Of a stretch of DNA of 64,000 nt, positions 7,988-16,651 are shown piece by piece. The position numbers were made by a program, and so were the translations under genes. The stretch is from Paenibacillus thermotolerans (GTDB taxonomy: Bacteria; Bacillota; Bacilli; Paenibacillales; YIM-B00363), in NCBI RefSeq assembly GCF_028745515.1, contig NZ_JAQZSG010000004.1:121718-185717 (forward strand). Reading direction: 5' to 3'. Position 1 is the stretch's first letter. Every line of letters starts with the position of its first letter. Under the pieces are notes generated by a model. It did no database searches. It was not told the origin of the DNA and was given only the letters and a program-made list of their open reading frames with translations.

Positions 7988-9112
7988 TTACATATCAGTA
8001 CCCGCAGGCAAATACACGGTAAATGTCGTACCTTGATCAGGCTCACTCGCGACGCGGATGAACCCGCCATGGGCTCTCACAAAATGATGAGCGATCGATA
8101 ATCCGAGCCCCGATCCGCCAGTGTGCCTTGATCGGGCCTTTTCCACGCGATAAAAACGATCAAACAGGTGGGTCAGCTCTTCGGCTGGAATACCGATGCC
8201 GGTGTCTATCACTGAGATACATGTATACACAGCATTCCGATCCGGGACCTTGTCTTCCATTACAACCGAAATCTTCCCGCCTTCCGGCGTGTAGCGGATT
8301 GCATTCGTCAACAAATTGATGAACACCTGCGTGATCCGTCTCGCGTCGGCCATCACTGTTATCGGCCTCGTGTTCGAATTGAAGCGTATTTCCAGTCCGT
8401 TCTCCTCAGCCTCCATTTTCACATCATCTATGATTTGTTCAAGTCTTGCCGACAGATCGAGCGGTTTGCAATCCAATGCCAACCGGCCCGCCTCAGCTAA
8501 CGACAAGACATGAAGGTCTTCCACAAGCAGGCCTAAGCGGATCACTTCGTCATGGAGTCTTAGCAGCATTTCCTGAGGGACGTATTGACCGGTCTGTTGA
8601 GCATTCTCTAATTTTAGCTGCATGATAGACAGCGGAGTTCGAAGCTCATGAGCGACATCAGCTACCAGCCGTCTGCGGGCGTCCTCAGCTTCCCGAAGGC
8701 GAAGCGTCATATCGTTGAATGTCTGGATCACTTTACCGTATTCGTCTTTTGATTGTACAGGAACGCTCACATCCAGATCCCCTTGCGCAACGCGTTCGAT
8801 AGCGGCAACGAGCTTTTTAAGCGGAATCGTCAGCATTCCGGAAATCCATAAACTGGATACCAGTCCGATTGCTATGAAAAATATTAGATTTAGAAACCCG
8901 ATTTCCTGCATCTTACCCGAAACGTAAGTCTTTAAGATCTCGATTTGTTCTCCGGGCGGTGCGTTCAAATAAGACGCACTAATTTCTTCCTTACGAAATT
9001 GATCGAACAAAGACTCCATGTACGCCTGTTTGGTTATGGCATGAGCGCCGCCGATAATAAGAACGAGCAGTCCCATGCAGAAAAATATTTTTTGGCGTAC
9101 CGTGGGAGTCAT
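7988..9112 (-). CDS. HAMP-domain sensor histidine kinase
   Basis: Membrane sensor kinase of 374 residues. Two transmembrane segments (about 8-25 and 72-94) flank a short extracytoplasmic loop of about 45 residues. A HAMP linker (about 95-145), a HisKA domain with the phosphorylated H155 in HELRTPLS, and an ATPase domain with NLLTNAIRYTPEGG, DTGIGI and GGSGLGLSI follow. All catalytic boxes are intact. Its ATG overlaps the response-regulator stop by 4 bp, so the pair is translationally coupled. The short sensor loop suggests it responds to a membrane or envelope signal rather than a large ligand. Confidence 0.92.
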   Translation of the reverse strand: MTPTVRQKIFFCMGLLVLIIGGAHAITKQAYMESLFDQFRKEEISASYLNAPPGEQIEILKTYVSGKMQEIGFLNLIFFIAIGLVSSLWISGMLTIPLKKLVAAIERVAQGDLDVSVPVQSKDEYGKVIQTFNDMTLRLREAEDARRRLVADVAHELRTPLSIMQLKLENAQQTGQYVPQEMLLRLHDEVIRLGLLVEDLHVLSLAEAGRLALDCKPLDLSARLEQIIDDVKMEAEENGLEIRFNSNTRPITVMADARRITQVFINLLTNAIRYTPEGGKISVVMEDKVPDRNAVYTCISVIDTGIGIPAEELTHLFDRFYRVEKARSRHTGGSGLGLSIAHHFVRAHGGFIRVASEPDQGTTFTVYLPAGTDM

Positions 9113-9813
9113 GATTGTTCACCGAATCGGTAACCGAAGCCGTATACCGTTTGAATATAACGAGGATTGGCCGGATCGTCTTCCAGCTTGCGGCGAAGAT
9201 TGCGGATATGGGAATCCATCGTTCTTTCGTATCCCATATATTCGTCCTCGAGTGCTGCTTTTAATAATTGCAGGCGGCTGAAAACGATTCCGGGACGCGC
9301 AGCCAACGTGTACAAAATTTTGAATTCAGTCGGTGTCAGTTGGATCTCCTGGCCGTCCTTGAAAACCTGACATTTGGCCTCGGAAATGATCAGGTTGTCC
9401 CTTTCCAACAACATCGACCTGTCTTCAGGTCCCCGCAAACGGCGAAGTAAAGCTCGGATGCGAGAAGTGAGCTCGCGCAAGCTGAACGGCTTCGTCAAAT
9501 AATCGTCCGCACCGATTTCCAGACCGACGATTTTATCCGATTCTTCCGAACGGGCCGTGACCATAATAATACCGCAATGAGAGGTTTGCCTTAGTTCTCG
9601 GCATACGTCGATTCCGCTTTTCTCGGGGAGCATCCAATCCAGAACAACGAGATCAGGCCGTTCAGACCGGGCAATCGTAAGCGCTTCCTTGCCGGTACAG
9701 GCTGCCAATACTCGAAACCCTTCACGTTGCAGATAGGTCTGCATCTCCTCAAGCAAGCCCGGTTCGTCCTCCACAAGCAACAATTTCGGTTCCATCCCAA
9801 TCACATCTTTCAA
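9109..9813 (-). CDS. OmpR/PhoB-family response regulator
   Basis: DNA-binding response regulator of about 230 residues. The receiver domain has the acidic pair in VEDE, the phospho-acceptor aspartate in LVVLDWMLP (D59 from the listed start) and the conserved lysine in LTKPFS. The C-terminal winged helix ends in RYIQTVYGFGYRF. The start is uncertain: TTG at 9813 has GGAAG 10 nt upstream, while an ATG at 9795 (MEPKLLLVEDEP) matches the family N-terminus but lacks a good site. It is the first gene of the two-gene operon and is divergent from the DUF6220/VOC/DUF6223 genes, which it may control. Confidence 0.92.
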   Translation of the reverse strand: MKDVIGMEPKLLLVEDEPGLLEEMQTYLQREGFRVLAACTGKEALTIARSERPDLVVLDWMLPEKSGIDVCRELRQTSHCGIIMVTARSEESDKIVGLEIGADDYLTKPFSLRELTSRIRALLRRLRGPEDRSMLLERDNLIISEAKCQVFKDGQEIQLTPTEFKILYTLAARPGIVFSRLQLLKAALEDEYMGYERTMDSHIRNLRRKLEDDPANPRYIQTVYGFGYRFGEQS

Positions 9814-9855
9814 GTTTAGTCAGCTTCCAGTGCGAGAATACACCCCTTAGCGAAA

Positions 9856-9884
9856 ATTATACCGTCATTAATCAAGTTCTTGAA
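9856..9884 (-). promoter_or_regulatory. Probable promoter of the two-component operon
   Basis: On the minus strand TATAAT (9861-9856) has TTCAAG (9884-9879) 17 bp upstream. The -35 element overlaps the palindrome TTCTTGAAGAA, which could be a regulator site. Confidence 0.45.
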
Positions 9885-9989
9885 GAAGTCCACACAAAAA
9901 GAAGAAGATCTGCATAAGTTCTCGACATTAATTGTTTACACTGACTTCGAAACGGAACATTTCATTTTATCGAGAGCGAGGATTCAAAG

Positions 9990-10103
9990 ATGAGTAACCT
10001 ATCCGTAAACCGCAGTAAGCCTGAAGTCGGGGAACGAGCGGAGGAAACAACCAATCTTTCACCGTTCGTAGTTAGAGCCGTTTGGTATTTAAGTCATTGG
10101 TGA
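9990..10103 (+). CDS. Possible 37-residue small protein coupled to the next gene
   Basis: An ATG-started frame of 37 codons with a GCGAGG site 8 nt upstream ends in a TGA (10101-10103) that overlaps a GTG (10100-10102) opening the next gene. The C-terminal part (VVRAVWYL) looks like the beginning of a membrane segment that is cut off. It may be a leader peptide that couples translation, a genuine small protein, or the remnant of a longer gene. No family is recognised. Confidence 0.4.
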   Translation: MSNLSVNRSKPEVGERAEETTNLSPFVVRAVWYLSHW

Positions 10104-10459
10104 GGATTTTTGCGATTTGCATTTTCATTCAGGTGTTTCTCGCCGGTCTTGCACTGTTTTGGAATTCGGCTCAATGGGCCAGCCATACGGGCTTTTCCAG
10201 ATTACTTTTGGTTGTTTCGATCCTGATCGTCGTGATTTCTTTCATCGCTCGGCTGCCGAATGCTCTTCGACTGCGTAGTGCCGGTTTACTCGGCATTTTC
10301 ATTTTGATGGCGGTCAGCGTCAAATTACCGTCTGGAATTGGATATTTATCTGCTCTTCATCCGGTACTCGCCCTAACGATGTTTATGGGAACTGTGTCCC
10401 TCGCACGAAATACCGATGCCCTCTTAAAAGAAAAAAAGCAAAAATCTGCGGGTGATTAA
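10100..10459 (+). CDS. DUF6220-like small membrane protein
   Basis: A 119-residue integral membrane protein with about four hydrophobic segments (residues 2-22, 32-50, 58-72 and 80-98) and a lysine-rich tail. The order and short loops resemble the DUF6220 family, whose function is unknown. The GTG at 10100 is preferred because it overlaps the stop of the preceding small ORF as GTGA; TTG codons at 10097 and 10082 are alternatives. It is followed after 31 bp by a VOC protein gene. Confidence 0.6.
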   Translation: MRIFAICIFIQVFLAGLALFWNSAQWASHTGFSRLLLVVSILIVVISFIARLPNALRLRSAGLLGIFILMAVSVKLPSGIGYLSALHPVLALTMFMGTVSLARNTDALLKEKKQKSAGD

Positions 10460-10490
10460 GCCAAAAAAGAGAATTCAGGAGGAGAAAAAA

Positions 10491-10892
10491 ATGGCCGCCA
10501 TCAAGGTACGTTACATTGTCGACGATGTTGATGCGACAATTGCATTCTACACACAGCATCTTGATTTCATTGTCAAGATGTATCCTGCGCCCGGTTTTGC
10601 CGTTTTGCAGCGGGGTGACTTGAATCTTCTTGTCAATGCCAAGAATGGTCCAGGCGGAGCTGCTCAAGCTATGCCGGATGGGCGTAAACCGGTACCCGGC
10701 GGCTGGAATCGGATTCAAATCGAGGTCGATGACTTAGACGGCTTAGTCGAGACCCTGCGTAAAGCAGGGCTGCGCTTCCGCAATGAGATTGTCACAGGTT
10801 TTGGCGGCAAGCAAATCTTACTGGATGACCCGGCAGGTAATCCGATCGAACTCTTCGAGCCCTTAAGTTCGCAAAAACAACAAAAGGAGTGA
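10491..10892 (+). CDS. VOC family protein (glyoxalase/bleomycin-resistance fold)
   Basis: A 133-residue single-domain VOC protein with two beta-alpha-beta modules: YIVDDVDATIAFYTQHLDF at the start and VDDLDGLVETLRKAGLRF to LLDDPAGNPIELFEP at the end. The terminal E in IELFEP is a usual metal ligand. The substrate is unknown. The ATG follows a perfect AGGAGG site. It probably belongs to one operon with the DUF6220-like gene before it and the DUF6223-like gene 6 bp after it. Confidence 0.85.
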   Translation: MAAIKVRYIVDDVDATIAFYTQHLDFIVKMYPAPGFAVLQRGDLNLLVNAKNGPGGAAQAMPDGRKPVPGGWNRIQIEVDDLDGLVETLRKAGLRFRNEIVTGFGGKQILLDDPAGNPIELFEPLSSQKQQKE

Positions 10893-10898
10893 TTAAAA

Positions 10899-11309
10899 TT
10901 GAAAATGAACCTGGTTTCATTCCTTATCCTTTGTTCACTTTTACTTGTACCGTCAATTACCTTTGCTGAAGCGACCAACGGTAATGTCGGATATGAATTA
11001 ACTCCCGGGCGATTCAAGACCATCGTGGCCGCGGCGGTGGGGCTTATCAGCGTGGTCATCGGCGGAATTTCTCTGGCCCGCTCCGCCAGGCGTCTCGGTA
11101 CCGGTAACGGGCGAGCCGCGGCTATCGTGGCCGCGGTAGCGGGGTTGATTTGCATAGTCCTGGCTGGACTGCATCTGGCCAACACCACGGGTGGTTTCGG
11201 CACCGGTAACGGGCGAGCCGGGGCCATCGTGGCCATAGTGATAGGGCTGATCGGCATTGCTCTCGCCGGGCTAACACTGGCCCGCTCCCGTAACGGAGGG
11301 AAGGTGTGA
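10899..11309 (+). CDS. DUF6223-like repeat membrane protein
   Basis: A 136-residue protein with a signal-like hydrophobic N-terminus (to about residue 22), then three tandem copies of a roughly 34-residue unit, each a hydrophobic helix followed by a GTGNGR-type linker. The arrangement matches DUF6223 proteins of unknown function. Two linkers are identical at DNA level: the 18 bases at 11101-11118 recur at 11203-11220, a 102-bp period. The TTG start is supported by AAGGAG at 10884-10889. A terminator follows, closing the operon. Confidence 0.7.
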   Translation: MKMNLVSFLILCSLLLVPSITFAEATNGNVGYELTPGRFKTIVAAAVGLISVVIGGISLARSARRLGTGNGRAAAIVAAVAGLICIVLAGLHLANTTGGFGTGNGRAGAIVAIVIGLIGIALAGLTLARSRNGGKV

Positions 11310-11337
11310 AGGAACGGTCCGCCGAACAACTTGACAC

Positions 11338-11364
11338 ACACGGCCTATGAGGTCGTGTTTTTTT
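11338..11364 (+). terminator. Intrinsic terminator of the VOC/DUF6223 operon
   Basis: A 9-bp stem (11338-11346 with 11350-11358, one G-U pair) with a 3-nt loop is followed by TTTTTT. Confidence 0.75.
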
Positions 11365-11578
11365 ATTCGGATTATTTGTATTCGGGAGAAGAACGACCGG
11401 GTTGAAACAACCAACCGTAATAGCAGAAGGGTAAAACAACACAAACAAACACTTGTTCCATTTTACCAAAATGAGGTAAACTAAAAATGCATAAATAATC
11501 AGAGCATATATCCATAATGTGGGTATCCCCAAGGAGGGCGAGCTTCACTTTAATCCAAATGAAGATGGAGTGAATGAT

Positions 11579-12046
11579 TTGAAGATCATGTTTCTATGTA
11601 CCGATAATTTTACACGAAGTATTATTGCTGAATTCTGTTTAAAGGATTTTCTAAAAAAGAATCATATAGACGATTTTTCGATTTCATCCGCTGGAATCAG
11701 GGCCGAAAGTGACGTTAGTAAATACTCAAATCTGCATTTTGCAATCATGGATGAGATGGGAGTAGATACAACGGAATGGTGCAGAACTCCATTTAAGAGA
11801 GACTATTTTGAGGAATATGATTTGATAATTGGTATGAGCGACCAGCATAAAAACTATATAAAACAAGAATACAGTCGTGATATCCCGCTATTTAATGAAG
11901 TTTACAACGGACATAACACTCCAGTGAACATTGGACCTCCTGACAGTGACAACTTTGAGGAGCAAATGAGGTCTTTGGTGCAGTATTTTTACGATGCTAC
12001 ACCAGAACTATACAAGAATATTATTGTTCATAGAAACACCTTGTGA
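11579..12046 (+). CDS. Low-molecular-weight protein tyrosine phosphatase-like protein
   Basis: A protein of about 155 residues with the phosphate-binding signature Cys-x5-Arg-Ser (CTDNFTRS) close to its N-terminus, as in LMW phosphotyrosine phosphatases and arsenate reductases. The usual C-terminal Asp-Pro motif is replaced by a GPPDSD segment, so catalytic activity is not certain. The TTG at 11579 is preferred because GGAG lies 8 nt upstream and the family starts a few residues before the P-loop; an upstream GTG at 11519 would add 20 atypical residues. Base composition is AT-rich, like the following accessory genes. Confidence 0.65.
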   Translation: MKIMFLCTDNFTRSIIAEFCLKDFLKKNHIDDFSISSAGIRAESDVSKYSNLHFAIMDEMGVDTTEWCRTPFKRDYFEEYDLIIGMSDQHKNYIKQEYSRDIPLFNEVYNGHNTPVNIGPPDSDNFEEQMRSLVQYFYDATPELYKNIIVHRNTL

Positions 12047-12062
12047 ATGGAGTAAATAATAG

Positions 12063-12194
12063 ATGTATCTGATTACTCGAGATTTAGAATTTCTAAAGAT
12101 TTTTTTTGATTCCGAACAGATCACGTTTGTTATGGATTCAATTGTTGAGGGAAAGAAGCAAGCATTCGTTTATGTTAACAAAAACAATAGCTGA
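12063..12194 (+). CDS. Possible small ORF (43 residues), unrecognised
   Basis: An ATG-started frame of 43 codons, 16 bp after the phosphatase-like gene, with GGAG about 10 nt upstream. It has no recognisable motif and ends in a lysine/asparagine-rich tail. It may be a real small protein or the leftover N-terminus of a lost gene. Confidence 0.3.
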   Translation: MYLITRDLEFLKIFFDSEQITFVMDSIVEGKKQAFVYVNKNNS

Positions 12195-12268
12195 AAAAGC
12201 AGGTTAAGCAGGTTTTAAGAGAGTACAACAATAGGAATTGTATTTTCAGAGTTGAAGGAGAGTGAGTC

Positions 12269-12760
12269 ATGCCCGTATACATTGAAGAAAAAGAATCATT
12301 TACAGTCATCGGAAAGTTAGGACAAGGCTCTTCATCTGACGGACCAATGTGGATTCCAACGCTGTGGCAAGATGCGAACAGGAACTTTAATGAGATTACG
12401 GAATTGGCCAAAACAGACAAAGATGGGAATATTGTTGGGGTATGGGGAGCAATGAGCGATATGTCCGAATCTTTTGAACGATGGGGAGAACAAGGAAAAT
12501 ATTTAGCCGGATGTGAGGTGTTAGACGACTCGGCAGCTCCAACTGGGTGGACTAAGTGGGTAATCCCCCCCTACAAGTATGCAATTATCAAATGCAATCA
12601 AAGCACATATCAGGAAAAATTCACTTACATGATTAACGAATACATACCGAATAATAATTACTCGATCGTTGGGGCAATACATGAATACTATAATCCCTCG
12701 GAAACAAATGGAGATTTATATTTATATTTCCCTATCGAAAAAATAAGTAGTGATCTCTAG
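12269..12760 (+). CDS. GyrI-like effector-binding domain protein
   Basis: A 163-residue stand-alone small-molecule-binding domain of the GyrI/SOUL-type (AraC effector-binding) superfamily, lacking any DNA-binding domain. Visible family features are the N-terminal ESFTVIGK strand, WVIPPYKYAIIKC and the C-terminal LYLYFPIEK strand. Such proteins bind or hydrolyse hydrophobic small molecules; the ligand here is unknown. The start is ATG with a GAAGGAGAG site. Confidence 0.75.
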   Translation: MPVYIEEKESFTVIGKLGQGSSSDGPMWIPTLWQDANRNFNEITELAKTDKDGNIVGVWGAMSDMSESFERWGEQGKYLAGCEVLDDSAAPTGWTKWVIPPYKYAIIKCNQSTYQEKFTYMINEYIPNNNYSIVGAIHEYYNPSETNGDLYLYFPIEKISSDL

Positions 12761-12780
12761 TTTTTCGAGGGATGCAACCA

Positions 12781-13244
12781 ATGAAATCGTTGAGAATTGT
12801 CCTGGCCGTGCTAGCCTTTGGTTTCTTTCTCCGGGTGCCATAAACCCTCAGGATCACAGCGATACCGCCTTGACCAACCGTCTCACTCCGGCACAGAAGT
12901 GGGAACTGTACCGACATCTTCTGCATCCGAGATCGTTATTTGTCTATAGCCTGTTGCAGTTTCAACCTGTTGTTGCCCGATCTTTCGCCTCCGACTATGA
13001 AATGGACCGGCGCTTTGATGCGGTCTATGCGGCGACGGAACCTGCCCTACATTGTTCCGGTTACAAGGGACAGGTCGAGTTGAGCGGTCTGGGCTTCTAT
13101 GCAAACCAAACGCTTCAATCGTTAACTTCCAAGATCAACTACGATCCGAGAGCGGTGTTAAAGGAAAGGAAATTCAATCTGCCCGTACTGATCGCTAAAG
13201 GCGGCTGTGATTATTTGTCGTGGGAATCGCACCAAGCGAGTTGA
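12781..13244 (+). pseudogene. Remnant of a secreted alpha/beta hydrolase (proline iminopeptidase-like)
   Basis: An ATG at 12781 opens a clear signal-peptide sequence (MKSLRIVLAVLAFGFFLRVP) that stops at a TAA at 12841. The neighbouring frame, open from 12750 to 13244, encodes the middle of an alpha/beta hydrolase (LTPAQKWELYRHLLHPRSLF to VLIAKGGCDYLSWES). The catalytic serine region and the C-terminal histidine region are both absent. The locus is therefore best read as a frameshifted, internally deleted relic of an exported peptidase. Confidence 0.65.
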
Positions 13245-13398
13245 AATGAACTTATGGAGGGAAGATGAAATAAGGAATATACAAATATCTCTTTATAAAT
13301 CGATTTTCGATGATACGAATGAGAACTGCAGCAGGTGATGAGCGTTTAGCGGGACGATATTTTACGTCAGGTAACACGCTACGGGGATGTGAATGTAA

Positions 13399-14052
13399 TT
13401 GAAGTATAAAGTTATTTTGTTCGACTTTGACGGAACTTTAGCAGATACTCTGCCTGTATGTTTTTATTCATTTCAACAGGTATTTACTAAATATGATAAT
13501 AGAACTTTATCAAATCAAGATATTATTGCAATGTTTGGACCATCGGAAGTCGGAATCATTCAACAAAATTTATTATGTAAAGATCGAATCGATGAAGCGA
13601 TCGAAGACTTTTACTTTTTCTACGAAAGAGAACACGAAAAATTAGTAAGCAGAAATAAAGATGTCCTCGAATTGATAAATTTGATTCATAAGAAAGGGAT
13701 CTTGACTGGAATTGTAACTGGAAAGGCAAGAAGAAGCTTTGAAATTTCAGTAAAGCATCTTTTTCCCAGTGAGTTGTTTCAAGTATCTATAACCGGTGAT
13801 GACGTAGCTTTCCCAAAGCCCCATCCTGAAGGCATCATAAAGGCTATGAATATCTTGGGATGTTCTCCTGAAGAAACAATATTTGTAGGTGATAGTAGTG
13901 CAGATATTGAAGCTGGAAAAAGAGCAAACGTGAAAACCGTTGGAGTGAATTGGTTAGAAAACTCACATGGCAGCGAGTTTTTAATGAAGCCCGATTATGA
14001 ATATTCGAGAATTTCTGATTTTATAAGTGAAGTGATTGGAAGTTCGAAGTGA
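13399..14052 (+). CDS. HAD-family hydrolase (phosphoglycolate phosphatase-like)
   Basis: A 217-residue haloacid-dehalogenase phosphatase with all four motifs: DFDGTLAD (nucleophile and acid aspartates), VTGK, the lysine in FPKPHPEG, and VGDSSADIEAG. The helical cap between motifs I and II is of the C1 type. It should remove phosphate from a small metabolite such as phosphoglycolate or a nucleotide. It starts at TTG with a weak site; the surrounding 150 bp contain nothing else recognisable. Confidence 0.88.
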   Translation: MKYKVILFDFDGTLADTLPVCFYSFQQVFTKYDNRTLSNQDIIAMFGPSEVGIIQQNLLCKDRIDEAIEDFYFFYEREHEKLVSRNKDVLELINLIHKKGILTGIVTGKARRSFEISVKHLFPSELFQVSITGDDVAFPKPHPEGIIKAMNILGCSPEETIFVGDSSADIEAGKRANVKTVGVNWLENSHGSEFLMKPDYEYSRISDFISEVIGSSK

Positions 14053-14070
14053 CGGAACAGGGGGGAAGTT

Positions 14071-14796
14071 ATGAAAACGGTTATGTATCTGATTGCTGTC
14101 GCGGCTATTTTTTTAGTGTTATTTTTTGTATATAAAATGAGATATAAAATAAGCTCTCAACAAGATACGAAATCAAATGGAAGTACAAATGAATTACACG
14201 CGTTAACTTTTGACGCTACTCCGGATCAGCCGCAACCATTCGGTTACAAATGCCAGTGGATAGCCATAAAGACAGAAAATACGCAAGAAATAGTAGAGTA
14301 CTTTAATCTTTCAAATACCCAATTCGCCAATTGGTCGACAGGAATAAAAGGGGCTTATGAAGGTTTTTACTTTATTTCACCGCCAATGAATGGGTGGACT
14401 CTAGTCATGAGTTCAAAAATGCCTGATTTATCGGATACAACAAATCGAAGTCCTATAGAACAGATTGTAAGACTAAGCGAGTACTATGGAGAAGCATACT
14501 ATTTTGGTACTCATAGAGTTGTAGAGTATCATGCATGGGCTAAAGCTGTAGAAGGACAACTGGTAAGGGCTTACGGTTACTTGGGCGAAAGAGCGGAAAT
14601 GTTAATTGACAAAGGGGAATTGACATCTGAAGAAATAGAGCATCATTTAGTATTTACACCTATTGAAGATGACGAATCATTATTACCGGATGAAGAACAT
14701 GTATTATTAATCGCTAAAGAGTGGTCAGTCGATCCGTTAATGGAGTATGAAAACCTAGAATGTGGAGTAGGAGTTATTGGTAGGCAGCACAATTAA
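14071..14796 (+). CDS. Membrane-anchored protein of unknown function
   Basis: A 241-residue protein with one N-terminal transmembrane helix (about residues 4-22) and a soluble domain of about 200 residues facing out of the cytoplasm or attached to the membrane. The domain is rich in aromatic residues and acidic towards the end; no family is recognised. The start has a strong GGGGGGAAG site 18 bp after the HAD gene stop. The NUDIX gene begins 13 bp after its stop, so the three may be co-transcribed. Confidence 0.7.
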   Translation: MKTVMYLIAVAAIFLVLFFVYKMRYKISSQQDTKSNGSTNELHALTFDATPDQPQPFGYKCQWIAIKTENTQEIVEYFNLSNTQFANWSTGIKGAYEGFYFISPPMNGWTLVMSSKMPDLSDTTNRSPIEQIVRLSEYYGEAYYFGTHRVVEYHAWAKAVEGQLVRAYGYLGERAEMLIDKGELTSEEIEHHLVFTPIEDDESLLPDEEHVLLIAKEWSVDPLMEYENLECGVGVIGRQHN

Positions 14797-14809
14797 GGAG
14801 GTTTTGGAC

Positions 14810-15241
14810 ATGGAAAGAACTCATGATGCTGCTGGAATTCTTATCATTGATGATCAAAAGAGGGTTTTATTGGTTCATCAAACATATAAAGAAAAACATT
14901 GGTCTTTACCCGGCGGGGTTGTTGAGAATGGCGAGTCAGCGTGGGATGCGGCCCGCAGAGAGCTAAAAGAAGAAATAGGGATCCAAGCCGGAGAAATTGA
15001 GCTATCAGGAATATATTTCATGTCGCATCGTAATGGATATATTTTTGTTTTTAAATCCAAACAATATGAAGGAACCATTCAACCTGACGGGAAGGAAATT
15101 AATGAGTATGGATTTTTTAGCGTAGATCAGTTACCTAAACCAATAACAAATTTTACGGTTGAAAGAATTCGGGATGCCGTTGAAAATAGCAAACCGGTCT
15201 TCAAAGATCAACATGTAAAGGACTATTACACAATTTTTTGA
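14810..15241 (+). CDS. NUDIX hydrolase
   Basis: A 143-residue NUDIX pyrophosphohydrolase with an intact NUDIX box (GGVVENGESAWDAARRELKE continuing EIGI) at about residues 37-60. It would hydrolyse a nucleoside diphosphate linked to another group; the substrate cannot be inferred. The ATG at 14810 has an AAGGAGG site; a further upstream frame extension overlaps the preceding gene and is unlikely. Confidence 0.88.
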   Translation: MERTHDAAGILIIDDQKRVLLVHQTYKEKHWSLPGGVVENGESAWDAARRELKEEIGIQAGEIELSGIYFMSHRNGYIFVFKSKQYEGTIQPDGKEINEYGFFSVDQLPKPITNFTVERIRDAVENSKPVFKDQHVKDYYTIF

Positions 15242-15271
15242 ATTACGATAAGTGAGTAAGAGGGAGAAAAA

Positions 15272-15757
15272 ATGAAAAACCTGGGATATTCATGGCCTAT
15301 ATATGCCGGAATGATTTGGTCGTTATTATTTGCGCTCATGAGTTTTTATTGGGCAAGCGGGGGAATGATTGGAGCAGCTACTTTGGGCGGAGAAATATAC
15401 CAAAAGGCAATTACAAGAGAATCCGATTTTATAACGATCGTATGGTTAACGGGAGTCTTTAAAATTGTTGGCGGTTTATTATTAGGGACCCTGTTAAGAA
15501 ATTGGAAGCATAAATTTTTAATAAAGTCGATTTATATTGTGGCTTTTGCAGGCGGAATACTGATTTTCCTTTATGGACTTGCGAACTTTACAACCATTTT
15601 ATTATCAATCATGAATATTTTAGAGCTGAAGATCGATAGTTATGCTAGATGGTGGCGTCTTTTATTTTGGGAACCTTTTTGGATGCTTGGAGGTCTATTA
15701 TATATCATTTCAAGTAGAAGGTTTGCTTTGAAATGGAACAGGTCAAAGCAAGTTTAG
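15272..15757 (+). CDS. DUF3995-like integral membrane protein
   Basis: A 161-residue protein with four hydrophobic segments (about residues 8-30, 52-72, 85-108 and 128-147). The N-terminal helix followed by YWASGG matches the pattern of DUF3995-type membrane proteins of unknown function. The start is ATG after AGGGAG. It sits in a run of closely spaced plus-strand genes from the HAD gene onward. Confidence 0.65.
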   Translation: MKNLGYSWPIYAGMIWSLLFALMSFYWASGGMIGAATLGGEIYQKAITRESDFITIVWLTGVFKIVGGLLLGTLLRNWKHKFLIKSIYIVAFAGGILIFLYGLANFTTILLSIMNILELKIDSYARWWRLLFWEPFWMLGGLLYIISSRRFALKWNRSKQV

Positions 15758-15784
15758 GCGACCTTTGGGAGTGGATTGATAAAC

Positions 15785-16630
15785 ATGATAGAACTAAAAA
15801 GAGACGAGTATTTTAAGATAGAGCCTCTTCTTGCTCATAAGGAGCATAAATTTATCTTTGTATTTGTTCACTCTATTATTGATCATAATCAACCGGGTAA
15901 AATATTTGTTAATAATAAAAACCGCCCGACTGCTGGATTAGTGACTAGCCGCGGGGGGAAATACTATGTTTTCGGGGATGAACAAGACCAAACTTTTCAT
16001 CGTTCGTTGTTTGATTTTTTAGCGAATTCTGATCAGCACGCTAACTTTTATGATTTGTATTTTTCCTCAAACACTTGGCTTTATATGATCAAAACCGCTT
16101 TGAACGATAATGTAGTGGAGCTATCGAGAACTCATTATATATTGGGTGACACTACTACTTCTGCTGATCTACCTGCTCCACACTTTAGTGAATTCCAACT
16201 TACGAGTATGAATGACCGGTTGTATGAGAGATACGTGAATGAAATAGATGGTTCTTATTCATTGCTTTGGGATTGTTCAAGGACATATCTAGAAAAAGCA
16301 TTTGGTTACTGTTTTATAAACAATAGTGATTTTGTAAGCGCTTGTAACACTTTCTATGTAGGCGGAGGATATATAGAGCCTGACATTATTACACTTCCCG
16401 ATTATAGGATGCAAGGGTTGGCTTTTATGTTGTGTCAGGAATTTATAAAGCATAGTAGGCAGCAGAACTTGATACCTTATTGGGATTGTGATTCCGGTAA
16501 TACTGCCTCCAATTTGCTGGCCGTGAAACTGGGCTTTCATAAAGTTGGAGAAGTTCCGATATTATGGTGGCATGAAAACAAGCAAGTTATTTCAAATTAC
16601 TTAATTAAAAATAACTACAAGAAATTATGA
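15785..16630 (+). CDS. GNAT-type acetyltransferase (PF12746-like)
   Basis: A protein of about 281 residues. The C-terminal half has a GNAT core with ITLPDYRMQGLAFMLCQEF as acetyl-CoA-binding turn and helix, then YWDCDSGNTASNLLAVKLGF, the usual last element. The N-terminal half resembles the extra domain of the PF12746 group. The substrate is unknown. The ATG at 15785 is preferred over the TTG at 15776, which would sit only 4 nt from the GGGAG site. Confidence 0.7.
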   Translation: MIELKRDEYFKIEPLLAHKEHKFIFVFVHSIIDHNQPGKIFVNNKNRPTAGLVTSRGGKYYVFGDEQDQTFHRSLFDFLANSDQHANFYDLYFSSNTWLYMIKTALNDNVVELSRTHYILGDTTTSADLPAPHFSEFQLTSMNDRLYERYVNEIDGSYSLLWDCSRTYLEKAFGYCFINNSDFVSACNTFYVGGGYIEPDIITLPDYRMQGLAFMLCQEFIKHSRQQNLIPYWDCDSGNTASNLLAVKLGFHKVGEVPILWWHENKQVISNYLIKNNYKKL

Positions 16631-16651
16631 ACAATCAACGAAGGAGATGAT

